Below are positions 1 through 8,393 of a DNA stretch of 64,000 bases, piece by piece. Position 1 is the first letter of the stretch. Every line of letters starts with the position of its first letter. The notes beneath the pieces are model-generated. The model saw nothing but the letters and a program-made list of their open reading frames with translations. It did no database searches and was not told the origin of the DNA. Source of the stretch: Euborellia annulipes (Eukaryota; Arthropoda; Insecta; Dermaptera; Anisolabididae); NCBI GenBank assembly GCA_023213315.1, contig JAKCPI010021896.1, forward strand, positions 29,390 to 93,389, read 5' to 3'. The translations under genes and the position numbers were made by a program.

Positions 1-46
1 TTTCCAATAAAAATTTCCATTTTCTTTTATAAATACAATTAAATAA

Positions 47-1232
47 CACTAGTCGACAAGGTTTTTTTCACAAGATATCTGATTAGTGAACCTAGTGCAT
101 TTTCTCACCCTGAATTCAGATATGTAGTTAGAATTTTTCCATCAGGCACAGTTTTAGAGATATAGAGCAAAATAGATTTTGGTCGAAAATGGGCTCTAAA
201 ACGGCTTTTTATTTAGAATGTTCAAATTATTTTTAACGCCGCACCCCGTCAAATTATGCAGATAGTTAGAATACATATAAATTTTAAGTTTCATTCCAAT
301 CGGAGGTCATTTAGACGTGCTGCAAACGGCTTAAAGTTTCAAAAAATCGAAATTTTCAAGATTTTTTTGCTTTGGTCACCCCTAATACAATTTTAGATAC
401 CCTGAACGCAAAACACATATATGTACGATATTCTATAGTTCTTTGGCTTTCTAAAAATCATTCATTCATAAAAATCTGCTAATTATTAACGAAATTATGA
501 ACAAAAACGTGAGCAAAGAAAAAACACAAGTACACTCACTGGTCGGAAAAAAATGGACTTCAATTGAATTAAAAAGCGAACCCTATCCACGAGAAGCTAA
601 TGTATCCTCTCTGAGCATCGAGTCACGGGCACTAACTTTATTATATATTATTAAAAAAAAATATTTTTTGAATCTCATATCTTTCTTTATACTTCTAAAA
701 GAACAAGAGGTCCATTTTTTTCGACCAGTGAGTGTACTTGTGTTTTTTCTTTGCTCACGTTTTTGTTCATAATTTCGTTAATAATTAGCAGATTTTTATG
801 AATGAATGATTTTTAGAAAGCCAAAGAACTATAGAATATCGTACATATATGTGTTTTGCGTTCAGGGGTATCTAAAATTGTATTAGGGGTGACCAAAGCA
901 AAAAAAATCTTGAAAATTTCGATTTTTTGAAACTTTAAGCCGTTTGCAGCACGTCTAAATGACCTCCGATTGGAATGAAACTTAAAATTTATATGTATTC
1001 TAACTATCTGCATAATTTGACGGGGTGCGGCGTTAAAAATAATTTGAACATTCTAAATAAAAGCCGTTTTAGAGCCCATTTTCGACCAAAATCTATTTTG
1101 CTCTATATCTCTAAAACTGTGCCTGATGGAAAAATTCTAACTACATATCTGAATTCAGGGTGAGAAATACTTCTAGAATTTCATATCTTCATTCTTGTGA
1201 AAGAAAAAAAAGTTCATTTTTGTCGACTAGTG
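47..1232. mobile_element. CACTA-like palindromic transposon, non-autonomous
   Basis: The element starts CACTAGTCGAC and ends with the exact complement. Its arms (about 47-530 and 740-1232) are long inverted copies of each other. It splits MITE-H; comparison with the unsplit copy near 39930 shows a 3-bp TAA duplication. CACTA ends with a 3-bp duplication are typical of the EnSpm/CACTA superfamily. No transposase is visible; the reading frame across the centre is a by-product of the palindrome. Confidence 0.6.
533..735. repeat. Inner inverted repeat at the palindrome centre
   Basis: An inner pair of ends, CACTCACTGGTCG and its complement, encloses about 150 bp of non-palindromic spacer. The inner ends resemble the outer CACTAGTCGAC ends, so the centre looks like a diverged copy of the same terminus. 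This could reflect insertion of the element into itself or an abortive inverted duplication. Confidence 0.5.
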
Positions 1233-1345
1233 TAATCACAACTAGAAAACGCATGGGTGGGACTTAATATTGTCCTCACTGTACATTGTGAATACACGCC
1301 CCCCCTCCCCCTTTCCCTAAAAAAGGCCTTTTCTATTCTTTCTAT

Positions 1346-2785
1346 ATAGAGTATATTGATAGCGGAATGTCCGTCTGTCCCGATCTATTTAACCTACTTC
1401 CCATTGGAATTTTGAAACGAAATTTTCCATAGAGAGTTCAGGAAAACATTAAGTTTTGTCTTGCCTGTTGATAAATTAAAGCCAATTAAAATTAATTAAA
1501 ATAATTAAATCTCTCAAATGAAAAATAATAAAAAATTTTATATAATGAAATTTTTATTTTTTCCTTAGGGGACGAAAGGAGGGGGGATGAGAGAAGAGAG
1601 ACCAGCCCTGAGAGGGACCGCTCCCTGTGGGGTAGAGAGGCGAAGGGCCTCCCACCCCCAACATAGGGAATACCGGGCTGATGGCTCTAGAGCTAGACAC
1701 CGGCACCTGGGCCTGGTGCGCGCCTCCGCGCACGATGCAGCAGGGGTAAATAAACGGGGAATGATCCCTCTGTAGGCTATTAAGGGCCTTTATGCCATAA
1801 TTTAGGCCCTTCCCTCAAAAAAAAAAAATTCTCTTAGGTGATCGACCCCATAGGGACCTATCTTTGGGGAGTAGAGAGGCGAAGGGCCCCTCACTCCCAA
1901 AATTGGAACCGGGTTGCTGGCTCTTGAGCCAGATACCGGTAATTGAGGTTTGGTGCGTGCACGATGCACCAGGGGTAATTAAACGGGGAATGTTTTTTTT
2001 TTATAGGATATTGAGGGTTTTTATGCCATAATTTAAGGCTTTTCCCTCAAATAAAAAAAAAAAAAAAAATTTTCCTTAGGCGGAGAATTAGAGGATGGGG
2101 GAGGAAAACGATGACCAGTCCTGAGAGGGACTGCTCCTTGTGGGGTAGAGAGGCGAAGGGCCTCTCACTCCCAAAATTGGAACCGGGTTGTTGGCTCTTG
2201 AGCCAGATACCGGTAATTGAGGTTTGGTGCGTGCACAATGCACCAGGGGTAATTAAACGGGGAATGTTTTTTTTTTTTGTAGGATATTGAGGGCTTTTAT
2301 GCCGATATTTAAGGCTTTTCCCTAAAGAGCATCTTGCTTCCAGCAGGCATTTTGCTTAATGAATAGTTCTATGAAAGTTTTCAGGCCCTGATGTTGAAAT
2401 GTGCTCTATTCTGATATTCTAATTCTGTGTTCGATGGTGTTAATTGCCACAACGCACACCGATTTAGCAAAACTCTCAATGGCAAAACATTTTGTTCACT
2501 GATGTCGACTCATGCTCAATTGTGCTTTTCCTCCTCGGTGTGCGTTGAAAAGTAGAAAAGAAAAAGTATTGAAAAACAGTTTTAGGCACGTTCCGAAAAC
2601 GTTTTGTGCTCAAATGGTGTGCGTTTAGCTCATTAGAGGGGGGTTCGCTGGTGTAGCGGGGGTAAATAAACGGGGATCCAAATGGGAATTTCAAATAATA
2701 ATAATTTTCCTTAGAGAGATCGGGGATGTGTCTCGGATTTGATAAAGACAGACAGACAGACGGACACCACGCCAGTATATATACA
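1346..2785. repeat. Dispersed element with imperfect inverted ends
   Basis: The left end (TATATTGATAGCGG followed by TGTCCGTCTGTC) is an imperfect inverted match to the right end (GACAGACGGACA then TATATAC) near 2745-2785. Between them lie three tandem repeats and spacer. A related left-end segment is seen near 30330-30420. The superfamily is not identified and no protein is visible. Confidence 0.4.
1558..2325. repeat. Three-copy tandem repeat, unit about 240-270 bp
   Basis: The GC-richer block TAGAGAGGCGAAGGGCC recurs near 1632, 1870 and 2140, and each unit ends with an ATAAACGGGGAATG-like motif and a T-rich run. Every unit has a short hairpin (GGCTC..GAGCC) and a GTGC..GCAC stem. Copies 2 and 3 are closest to each other. 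No coding sense is seen; a shorter relative of the unit end lies at 2650-2720. Confidence 0.75.
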
Positions 2786-2789
2786 GTAA

Positions 2790-3356
2790 AACCCCTTCGA
2801 AACTACTGAACGACTTTTTCTCGAAAAAAATGACACAATCAACTTGTAATAATAATCGACTAGAATAATTAATTATTAAGAGTCTATAACTAAGTTTCCA
2901 CCTCCGTGCCTCATTTCTGCTTTCGACAGCCTCTTTGGCTAATCTAAAATGAACAGATTATTGTATAAGCTCCTTAGTCATGTGATTAAAAAAAAATCGA
3001 GCAAGGGGTTGAATGTGTGACAGCCACTACTGGGTCATGAAATTTCGTTTTTTTCTTTTTTTTTTTTTTTTTTGGAGACGAAGCTAAAATTTTTGTTAAT
3101 AAAAAAAGGGAACAGTTCGATTTTTTTAGACTGGAAAATCTCTTATATACAATAAAATCCTGGCCGGATACCCGTTTGGCCTGTTAATCTGAGGTTTCGG
3201 TGAAAAATTCATTTTCATAACACGTTTTCGTTTTCCCAACTCGCTCATTTTTGTTTATAAGATCTCAAGCCTCTGTAGTGGGAAAAATAGACTGGGAAGC
3301 AAGCGAGTAAACAAACCACGGGGTACCATACTACCCAGAACTAAATATATGCACAA
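2790..3356. other. No gene; dispersed-repeat sequence
   Basis: Positions 3170-3320 match 22987-23130 (for example TCTCAAGCCTCTGTAGT and ACTGGGAAGCAAGCGAG), so this is an old interspersed repeat. The rest is A+T-rich with homopolymer runs. Confidence 0.5.
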
Positions 3357-3418
3357 CTTTCAATTATCGAAGCTAACAGAAATTTGTGTGCTGTGCAACA
3401 TCACACCAGATTTAAAAA
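3357..3418 (-). repeat. Family A fragment (5' hairpin half)
   Basis: The stretch ending CACACCAGATTT matches half of the 90-bp hairpin at the 5' end of family A repeats. It lies just beyond the donor site of exon 3 of the inferred minus-strand gene, so it would be intronic. Confidence 0.55.
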
Positions 3419-3503
3419 AATCAAGGAGACTAGGGAGAAATTTTTTTACATAAACGGAATATTGACTGCTGGACATACTGGTATAGTAAGTTGAATTTCT
3501 TAC

Positions 3504-3603
3504 CAAGAGTTTATAGAGTCGCATTTTCCGAGGTCTTCGATTTCGAGGTTCAGTTGCCATCACTAAGATCTCTGGTTCCGCTCCTGATGAAGCCATATCA
3601 TTC
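3504..3603 (-). CDS. Inferred exon 3 of an unrecognised minus-strand secreted-protein gene
   Basis: On the minus strand an acceptor (ATTCTAG, AG at 3605-3604) precedes a 100-nt open segment that ends at a good donor, TTG/GTAAGA (GT at 3503-3502). The preceding exon (5798-5507) leaves two bases, AG; adding the first G here makes AGG and opens the frame Asn-Asp-Met-Ala-Ser-Ser with no stop. The peptide is 33 residues and basic at its C-terminal half (RNRRPRK, then RLYKLL). It ends in phase 0, so the next exon would lie further left or outside the window. The pyrimidine tract before the acceptor is weak. The family is not recognised. Without the upstream phase match this would only be a short open stretch. 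Confidence 0.45.
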
Positions 3604-3653
3604 CTAGAATGATTTTATTAATTAAAAAAAAATAGTATATTGGACTTGGTCTT

Positions 3654-3692
<39 letters not shown>

Positions 3693-3937
3693 CTAACATT
3701 TTTCTGGAATGTGTTTATTAAAGCTTTTATGGTTTGGATTCTTCTTCTTCTTCTCTCCTCGCGAAGCGGGGTCGGTGGTTTGAATTATTATTATTATCGA
3801 AATTATAGACCACATTTTGTTATTAATTAATTATTTATTAAAAATATAAATACTGTAGAACGTTTCGACTGCTTATTCTGCAGCCGTTATCAAATACAGT
3901 GCACTTACTCCGACTCACGTGAACTGACTGTCACGAT

Positions 3938-4194
3938 CGGCCTTCGGGCTTGGTGTAGTTGGTAGCGCATCTACCTTGTATACCAAGGGTCGAGGGTTCG
4001 GATCCCAGGCAGTCCGATGATTTTATTTAAGCTATTTGGATACCAAATGGCCTAAATAAGAATGCCTGGATCCATATATATATTATACAAATAACGGTTA
4101 TCGTAAAAAGTCTTAAATGGCCTAAGTTGCCGAAAAGACTATGTGTATGTGTGTATAAATGAGAAAAAAGTGTGTTTTATTAAAAAAAAAAAAA
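3938..4194 (+). mobile_element. SINE-1, tRNA-headed, full length
   Basis: The head has a Pol III A box (TGGTGTAGTTGG, 3951-3962) and B box (GGTTCGGATCC, 3995-4005). Next come the TTTGGATACCAAA hairpin, the shared core (GTCTTAAATGGCC ... GCCGAAAAGAC, 4110-4140), a TG-rich stretch and a poly(A) tail. It is inserted in the left arm of the surrounding inverted repeat, where the right arm shows uninterrupted sequence. SINEs are mobilised in trans by LINE enzymes. Confidence 0.8.
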
Positions 4195-4353
4195 CTATTA
4201 CAACCGTTACTTGCCTTTTTATATAAAACGACGTCAGCGCCATCTACCGTCATTCATATGAAGTTGGCCTAAGTTGCCGAAAAGACTGTGTGTATGTGTG
4301 TATAAATGAGAAAAAAGTGTGTTTTATTAAAAAAAAAAACTATTACAACCGTT

Positions 4354-4645
4354 TGATTGATTAGTTGTTCTGGGGCTTCTCTTTGCACTGCGACCTTCTA
4401 GATCAGATCTATTGTGCTCCCCCGATCTAGGAATGGTTCGAATTCGGGTGATGTTTTACCCCTGAATTCCTATGTCCATCCCTCAGGCCCTAAGTGCCTG
4501 GAATTGGAGGGGATGTGTACTCCCTTTTGCTCCAGCAGAGACGTTCGACTTTGGTTGAATTTTTTCGGCAAGTTGGGTTCGAACTCGAGTGACATTTTAC
4601 CTCGTATTACTAAGCCTCAGCTTATCCGATAAGCCACGCTCGCCT
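4354..4645 (-). mobile_element. SINE-2, tRNA-headed, 292 bp, copy 1
   Basis: It is flanked by perfect 14-bp duplications CTATTACAACCGTT (4340-4353 and 4646-4659); the empty site is at 4195-4208. On the minus strand the head begins GAGGCGAGCGTGGCTTATCG (A box complementing 4626-4636) and has the B box GAGTTCGAACCC (complementing 4575-4586). The 3' end is a short ATCA/ATTG-type tail rather than poly(A). The open frame across it is not a gene. Confidence 0.85.
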
Positions 4646-4805
4646 CTATTACAACCGTTACTTGCCTTTTTATATAAAACGACGTCAGCGCCATCTACCG
4701 TCATTCATATGAAGTTGGCCTAAGTTGCCGAAAAGACTGTGTGTATGTGTGTATAAATGAGAAAAAAGTGTGTTTTATTAAAAAAAAAAAACTATTACAA
4801 CCGTT

Positions 4806-5096
4806 TGATTGATTAGTTGTTCTGGGGCTTCTCTTTGCACTGCGACCTTCTAGATCAGATCTATTGTGCTCCCCGATCTAGGAATGGTTCGAATTCGGGT
4901 GATGTTTTACCCCTGAATTCCTATGTCCATCCCTCAGGCCCTAAGTGCCTGGAATTGGAGGGGATGTGTACTCCCTTTTGCTCCAGCAGAGACGTTCGAC
5001 TTTGGTTGAATTTTTTCGGCAAGTTGGGTTCGAACTCGAGTGACATTTTACCTCGTATTACTAAGCCTCAGCTTATCCGATAAGCCACGCTCGCCT
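4806..5096 (-). mobile_element. SINE-2, copy 2 (duplicated with its flanks)
   Basis: This is the same element as at 4354-4645, one base shorter in a C run. It has the same 14-bp flanks at 4792-4805 and 5097-5110. Because the flanks and surroundings are also duplicated, it is a tandem copy rather than a separate insertion. Confidence 0.85.
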
Positions 5097-5506
5097 CTAT
5101 TACAACCGTTACTTGCCTTTTTATATAAAACGACGTCAGCGCCATCTACCGTCATTCATATGAAGTTAGATATAAATTGTAACATCGTGCTTTTTATGTA
5201 AACACTTGCTTTGATGATTGTGACTAACTTCATGGGAATGAATGAAAATAGCCCGGAAATTTTTCTCTAACTTCATATGAATGACGGTAGATGGCGCTGA
5301 TGTCGTTTTGTATATAAAAAGGCACGTAACGTTCGTGACATTTAATTCGCCTGAGTCGGAACAAGTGCACATTACTTAATAAGCGTCGAAACGTTATACA
5401 GTATTTATATTTTAAATAAATAATTAATTCTAACATTTTATTTAACAAGACTGTGAGTTTTTTGTTGGTGAGGCCAAAACGCCAAAGGGAAAAAAAAAAA
5501 TCTCAC

Positions 5507-5798
5507 CTGAGTTCGTTGGTGTCCTGCCAAGAGTCCTCGTCTTCGTCATCATTGCCTGTAGAAGACCAGGCACCACCTGTCCCTGGCCCTGACTCGTTGT
5601 CGTTGCCAACCAACGATGACCTCCTTGAGTCCAGGTCATCGCCATCGTCCCGGGACTCGGGTCCACCCACCACTTTGGATAGATACCACCTGCCCTCAAA
5701 GGGACCACCACCGGCGTCGGAGGGTCTTGCACCACCTGAAGTCCCATCTCCGTCCGCCAAAGATGGCCGACTTGATAATCCATTGCGCTTTCCGTGAG
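5507..5798 (-). CDS. Inferred exon 2 of an unrecognised minus-strand secreted-protein gene
   Basis: A GC-rich island in A+T-rich DNA is bounded on the minus strand by a strong acceptor (T-rich tract, TTCCAG; AG at 5800-5799) and a strong donor (CTCAG/GTGAGA; GT at 5506-5505). The 292-nt exon starts with two bases that complete a codon begun upstream. The candidate first exon (36193-36034) supplies the missing G, giving Ala-His-Gly-Lys. The frame then encodes about 96 residues rich in Gly, Ser, Asp and Pro, with an acidic run (NDDEDEDSW) near its end, which suggests a disordered extracellular segment. Ser-Gly next to acidic residues could carry glycosaminoglycan, but that is speculation. A second open minus frame exists and is less protein-like. 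The family is not recognised. Confidence 0.6.
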
Positions 5799-5799
5799 C

Positions 5800-6160
5800 T
5801 GGAACACAAAAAAATGAACAAGTGAATTTGCCTTTTTTTGAGGGAGAGTCCCGCAAAATAATCTGTCTCTGTGTGTGGTCAAAATAAAGACTACAAGGTT
5901 GAAATTTTATATTTATGTTTTAACGCGGAGAATAAAACAACAAAAAATTTTTCTGGAATCGCCTTATACCATATATTTGAAAATATTTCGCCTGGCCATC
6001 TTCAGTGCATGTATATTCTCATTTTAACCTCAAAATTATTTGAATTATTCTATCCTGACTTAAATAAATCCTTTGATTAGTCTGGAGTGTGGAATATAAA
6101 AGAGGAATATTTTTATTTATAAAATATTCCTATATGAAAATTAAAAAAAAACATTGCTTA
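5800..6160. other. A+T-rich intron-like sequence
   Basis: No gene is visible. Near 5989-6012 the minus strand reads CTGAAGATGG ... GCGAAA, a possible decayed hammerhead-like core with a very small helix II. Confidence 0.3.
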
Positions 6161-6163
6161 ATT

Positions 6164-6350
6164 GCAATTATCAGCCCCTTAAATAAGAATGCCTGGACCC
6201 CCAATATGTATATTAATCAATAACGGATATCGTTAAAGTCTTATATGGCCTAAGTTGCCGAAAAGACTGTGTGAATGTGAGTGTGAATGAGAAAAAAGTG
6301 TTTTTTGAAAAAAAAAAAAACAAAAAAAAAAAAAAAAAATTATCAGCCCG
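6164..6350 (+). mobile_element. SINE-1, 5'-truncated, with target duplication
   Basis: The body starts inside the TTTGG/CCAAA hairpin region, runs through the core (AGTCTTATATGGCC ... GCCGAAAAGACT) and ends in a long A run. It is flanked by AATTATCAGCCC on both sides. The right-hand duplication runs into the head of the next SINE, so this copy inserted at or just before that head. Confidence 0.75.
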
Positions 6351-6530
6351 GGAGTCGTGGCTCAGAGAGAAGACACTTTCTTCTCGCGCTGGAGTCCCGG
6401 GTTCGCTTCCCGTCCCAAGCGAGAAAAATTTATTTCATTTAATTTGACTACAAATCATTTGAAATAAATAGGGATGGGGTCTAAATGGCCTTAGATGCCG
6501 AAAAAGACCTTAAAAAAATTTCAATAATTT
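6344..6530 (+). mobile_element. SINE-3, different tRNA head, same core
   Basis: The head has an A box (TCGTGGCTCAGAG) and a B box (GGTTCGCTTCC, 6400-6410). After it comes GGTCTAAATGGCC ... GCCGAAAAAGACC, the same fold as in SINE-1 with base changes on both sides of the stem, then an A-rich tail. Confidence 0.7.
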
Positions 6531-6729
6531 GGGTGACTACTGTACTCTAGTCCGTCCCCCGGTCCCATAGAAATGTTTTAAAAATTAACTAATATTTTTA
6601 ATAAATCTTTTAATTTTCATATAATGTTTTAAGTAGAGCCTACGGTTGATATTTAAAATTTATTTTTGAATAACTATTCTTTTTAGAAAAACAATTTATA
6701 GCTGAGATGTTATATTAATATGAACGTAT

Positions 6730-6890
6730 AAATGTGAGATGCTGCTAATGTTGTTTCTTTATTCATTTAATTCACTTAGCTGACGTTTCGGTTCCCTGTT
6801 TGAACCATCCTCAGAGCTGGCGACGGAACCGAAACGTCAGCTGTGAGAATTAAATGAATAAAGAAACAACATTAGCTGCATCTCTCATTT
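6730..6890. repeat. Inverted-repeat element with hammerhead-like arm
   Basis: The arms (about 6730-6805 and 6822-6890) are near-perfect inverted copies containing GCTGACGTTTCGG and its complement plus an ATTCATTTAATTC flank. The centre is too short to hold two complete ribozyme cores: only the minus-strand one is complete. Confidence 0.75.
6778..6818 (-). ncRNA. Hammerhead-ribozyme-like motif
   Basis: The minus strand reads AGCT, CTGAGGA, T, GGTTC-loop-GAACC, GAAA, CGTC, AGCT. CTGANGA and GAAA are the invariant hammerhead core. Helix II is a perfect 5 bp, AGCT/AGCT can form helix I and the expected cut is after GTC. The ACGT between GAAA and the cut could only pair between two molecules, as known for minimal helix III in Penelope-like elements and retrozymes. 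One extra T lies between the core and helix II, so activity is uncertain. Confidence 0.5.
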
Positions 6891-6975
6891 CTACCTTCTT
6901 ATTAATAGGCCTACTCTTTTTAGATAGTGCCAAATGAGAAAATCCAGCTAAATTTTTTATTTATTTTATTTGCAC

Positions 6976-7016
6976 AGCTGACGTTTCGGTTCTATGCTGG
7001 AATCATCTTCAGAGCT
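6976..7016 (-). ncRNA. Hammerhead-ribozyme-like motif, left arm
   Basis: The minus strand has AGCT, CTGAAGA, T, a helix II with one mismatch (GATTC/GAACC), GAAA, CGTC, AGCT. It is probably a decayed partner of the copy at 7137-7177. Confidence 0.45.
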
Positions 7017-7136
7017 GGCAATTGTAACTCAATTGTATGCCTGATCATCATACTTAGATATACTTTTATTATATAACAGAAGAAAGTTCTAAAATGTTTA
7101 AAATCCACTATGACACTTTTTTAAAGACTTTTTGTC

Positions 7137-7177
7137 AGCTCTGAAGATGGTTTCAACATAGAACCGAAACGTCAGCT
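7137..7177 (+). ncRNA. Hammerhead-ribozyme-like motif, right arm
   Basis: The plus strand reads AGCT, CTGAAGA (7141-7147), T, GGTT-loop-AACC, GAAA, CGTC, AGCT. All invariant core bases are present; helix II has 4 bp and one extra T precedes it. Confidence 0.5.
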
Positions 7178-7239
7178 AATACAAAATAAAATAAATATTG
7201 AAGAAAAAAATTCAGCAGCATTTTCTTATTTGGCACTAC

Positions 7240-7980
7240 CCTGTATTAACACGATGATTACGCATCCAATCAACGTAATTTGTTATCAGATAAGCAAATC
7301 CTGATAAAGACACTATCCATGTCAAAACGTCGTTAAGGAATTGGTAATTAAAATATTTTTATTCCCTGTGCCGAGGAAATTTGATGGTAACCGAGGGGTC
7401 ACCCATCCGTGCTTGGTCCCTAGTCCCTCTTTAAGTTAAACAATACACTTGACTCTTTATACTCCTTTTTCGTGAAAATTTAGACAATTTCTCATCCTGA
7501 AAAGATTGCGATTTGACCTTTTAAAATGAGAGCAAAGAATGAATGCAAAGAGGAGTTTAATCAGCGACGAGAAGAAAAGATTCGATTTTACAAAATATCC
7601 TATTCATAATAAAAAGAAGAAAAATATTGTATTTTTACTTTATTTCTCTTTGAATGCCAAAAAAAAAAAAAAAAAAAAAATATTCATTTTTTGAAGAGAG
7701 AGTGGGTGAAATTTATTTGGAAATTATTCCCTTTGTTTTTGACTTCATAGAGAGAGAATTTATCCATTAATTTTTGATATTTTGTTCAATTTAAACAATA
7801 CAAACAAAAAAACCCCCACCTTTTTTCAACACAGTTATTTTTGTTTTTGTTGGAATATTCAATTTTCTTCTATATGCACATTTATTGTTTCTCGGAATAT
7901 TAATATAACAACATTCAAATTACTTTTCCCATGGAGCACAAGTGGAAAGTTTTTCACTTTGTTAGTGACTTGCACGACAT
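7240..7980. other. No gene; A+T-rich sequence
   Basis: Homopolymer runs are frequent. A possible very decayed hammerhead-like core (CTGATAA, GACA/TGTC stem, AAAA) lies near 7300-7337. Nothing else is supported. Confidence 0.3.
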
Positions 7981-7984
7981 ATAA

Positions 7985-8122
7985 GGGGAAGTGAGTTTTA
8001 TTGGTGCAGGTCGAGGTCCGGTGGCCTGGTGCAATGGACAGCCCCGGAAAGGCTGGAGATCCTGGGTTCGATTCCCGTGGGCCATGGGATGTTTGGCCTC
8101 GCCAATAAATAACATTCACAGC
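7985..8122 (+). mobile_element. Family E tRNA-headed element
   Basis: The head has an A box (GGCCTGGTGCAATGG) and a B box (GGGTTCGATTCCC), followed by GGGATGTTTGGCCTCGCCAA. Its left arm is decayed. A more intact relative is at 31716-31890. The head resembles tRNA-Arg D- and T-arms but does not fold as a working tRNA gene. Confidence 0.65.
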
Positions 8123-8179
8123 TTTGTTATAATTATTTTTTTATACAGTATGCCCTATAAAAGGTAAAATTTTTTGTGA

Positions 8180-8393
8180 AAATTGTTTGAAATTCACTTT
8201 ACTGATGTAGTTCAGAATTTTTCAAATTCATTTTCCGTCTTTTCCTCCCATAGAGCCAATGTTAAATCTCTATGGGGATTTGTATGTTAATTTCGATTCA
8301 AAAGGGGGTCCCCTTTAGAGACTTTTTACATACTTAAAAAAAAGTGTTTCCCAATTCTTATGAAATTTTGTATTTATTTAGGATTCTCTAAAA
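8180..8393 (+). repeat. Dispersed repeat, inverted copy at 59850-60110
   Basis: The segment including ATAGAGCCAATGTTAAATC and AAAGGGGGTCCCCTTT matches the opposite strand near 59860-60000. It hosts the hAT-like insertion at 8394-8859. The family is not recognised. Confidence 0.6.

Larger units (their letters stand above)
1..1288. repeat. Tc1/mariner-like MITE, interrupted (MITE-H copy 1)
   Basis: The first 46 bases and positions 1233-1288 together match the right half of the intact MITE at 39773-39992, which ends CACTGTA. The copy is cut by the large palindromic element at 47-1232 and its left half lies outside the window. The uninterrupted copy gives the empty-site sequence. Assignment to Tc1/mariner rests on the TACAGTG-type end and is inferred. 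Confidence 0.7.
4260..5161 (+). repeat. 451-bp tandem duplication (two units)
   Basis: Units 4260-4710 and 4711-5161 are nearly identical, differing mainly in homopolymer lengths. Each contains the SINE-1 tail, one SINE-2 and the ACGACGTCAGCGCCATCTAC segment. A shorter unit without SINE-2 precedes them (about 4110-4259). The order suggests SINE-2 inserted once and the unit was then duplicated. An assembly duplication is possible. Confidence 0.8.
3814..5440. repeat. Inverted-repeat element broken up by SINEs and a duplication
   Basis: The left arm (3814-3936 continuing at about 4200-4259) is an inverted match to the right arm (5266-5440): both carry ATCTACCGTCATTCATATGA or its complement, the CGTTTCGAC motif and an AATAATTAATTA end. 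SINE-1 at 3938-4194 interrupts the left arm, and the middle holds a 451-bp tandem duplication. The CGTTTCGAC segment reads on the minus strand as a decayed hammerhead-like core (TTGATAA, GGCTGC/GCAGTC stem, GAAA). It belongs with the hammerhead-bearing elements but is very degraded. Confidence 0.55.
6925..7238. repeat. Inverted-repeat element with two opposed hammerhead-like motifs
   Basis: Outer ends TAGTGCCAAAT (6925) and its complement (to 7238) bound arms of about 90 bp; the middle about 120 bp is unique. Each arm carries a hammerhead-like core reading inwards-to-outwards, followed by an A-rich AAATAAAATAAAT flank. Confidence 0.75.

Noticed and set aside
497..772. 91-codon plus-strand open frame
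   Set aside because: It crosses the centre of a palindromic transposon; no codon or motif sense.
3946..4016. Possible tRNA gene (also 28612-28684, 31785-31850, 42406-42490)
   Set aside because: A and B boxes are present but acceptor stems do not close and SINE bodies follow; these are SINE heads.
4414..5083. Two identical open frames
   Set aside because: They lie within the duplicated SINE-2 copies.
5442..5882. Alternative minus-strand frame (146 codons) and a plus-strand frame (5453-5797) over the GC-rich island
   Set aside because: The splice-bounded 292-nt exon fits one minus frame that joins neighbouring exons in phase; the others run through intron sequence and are shadows.
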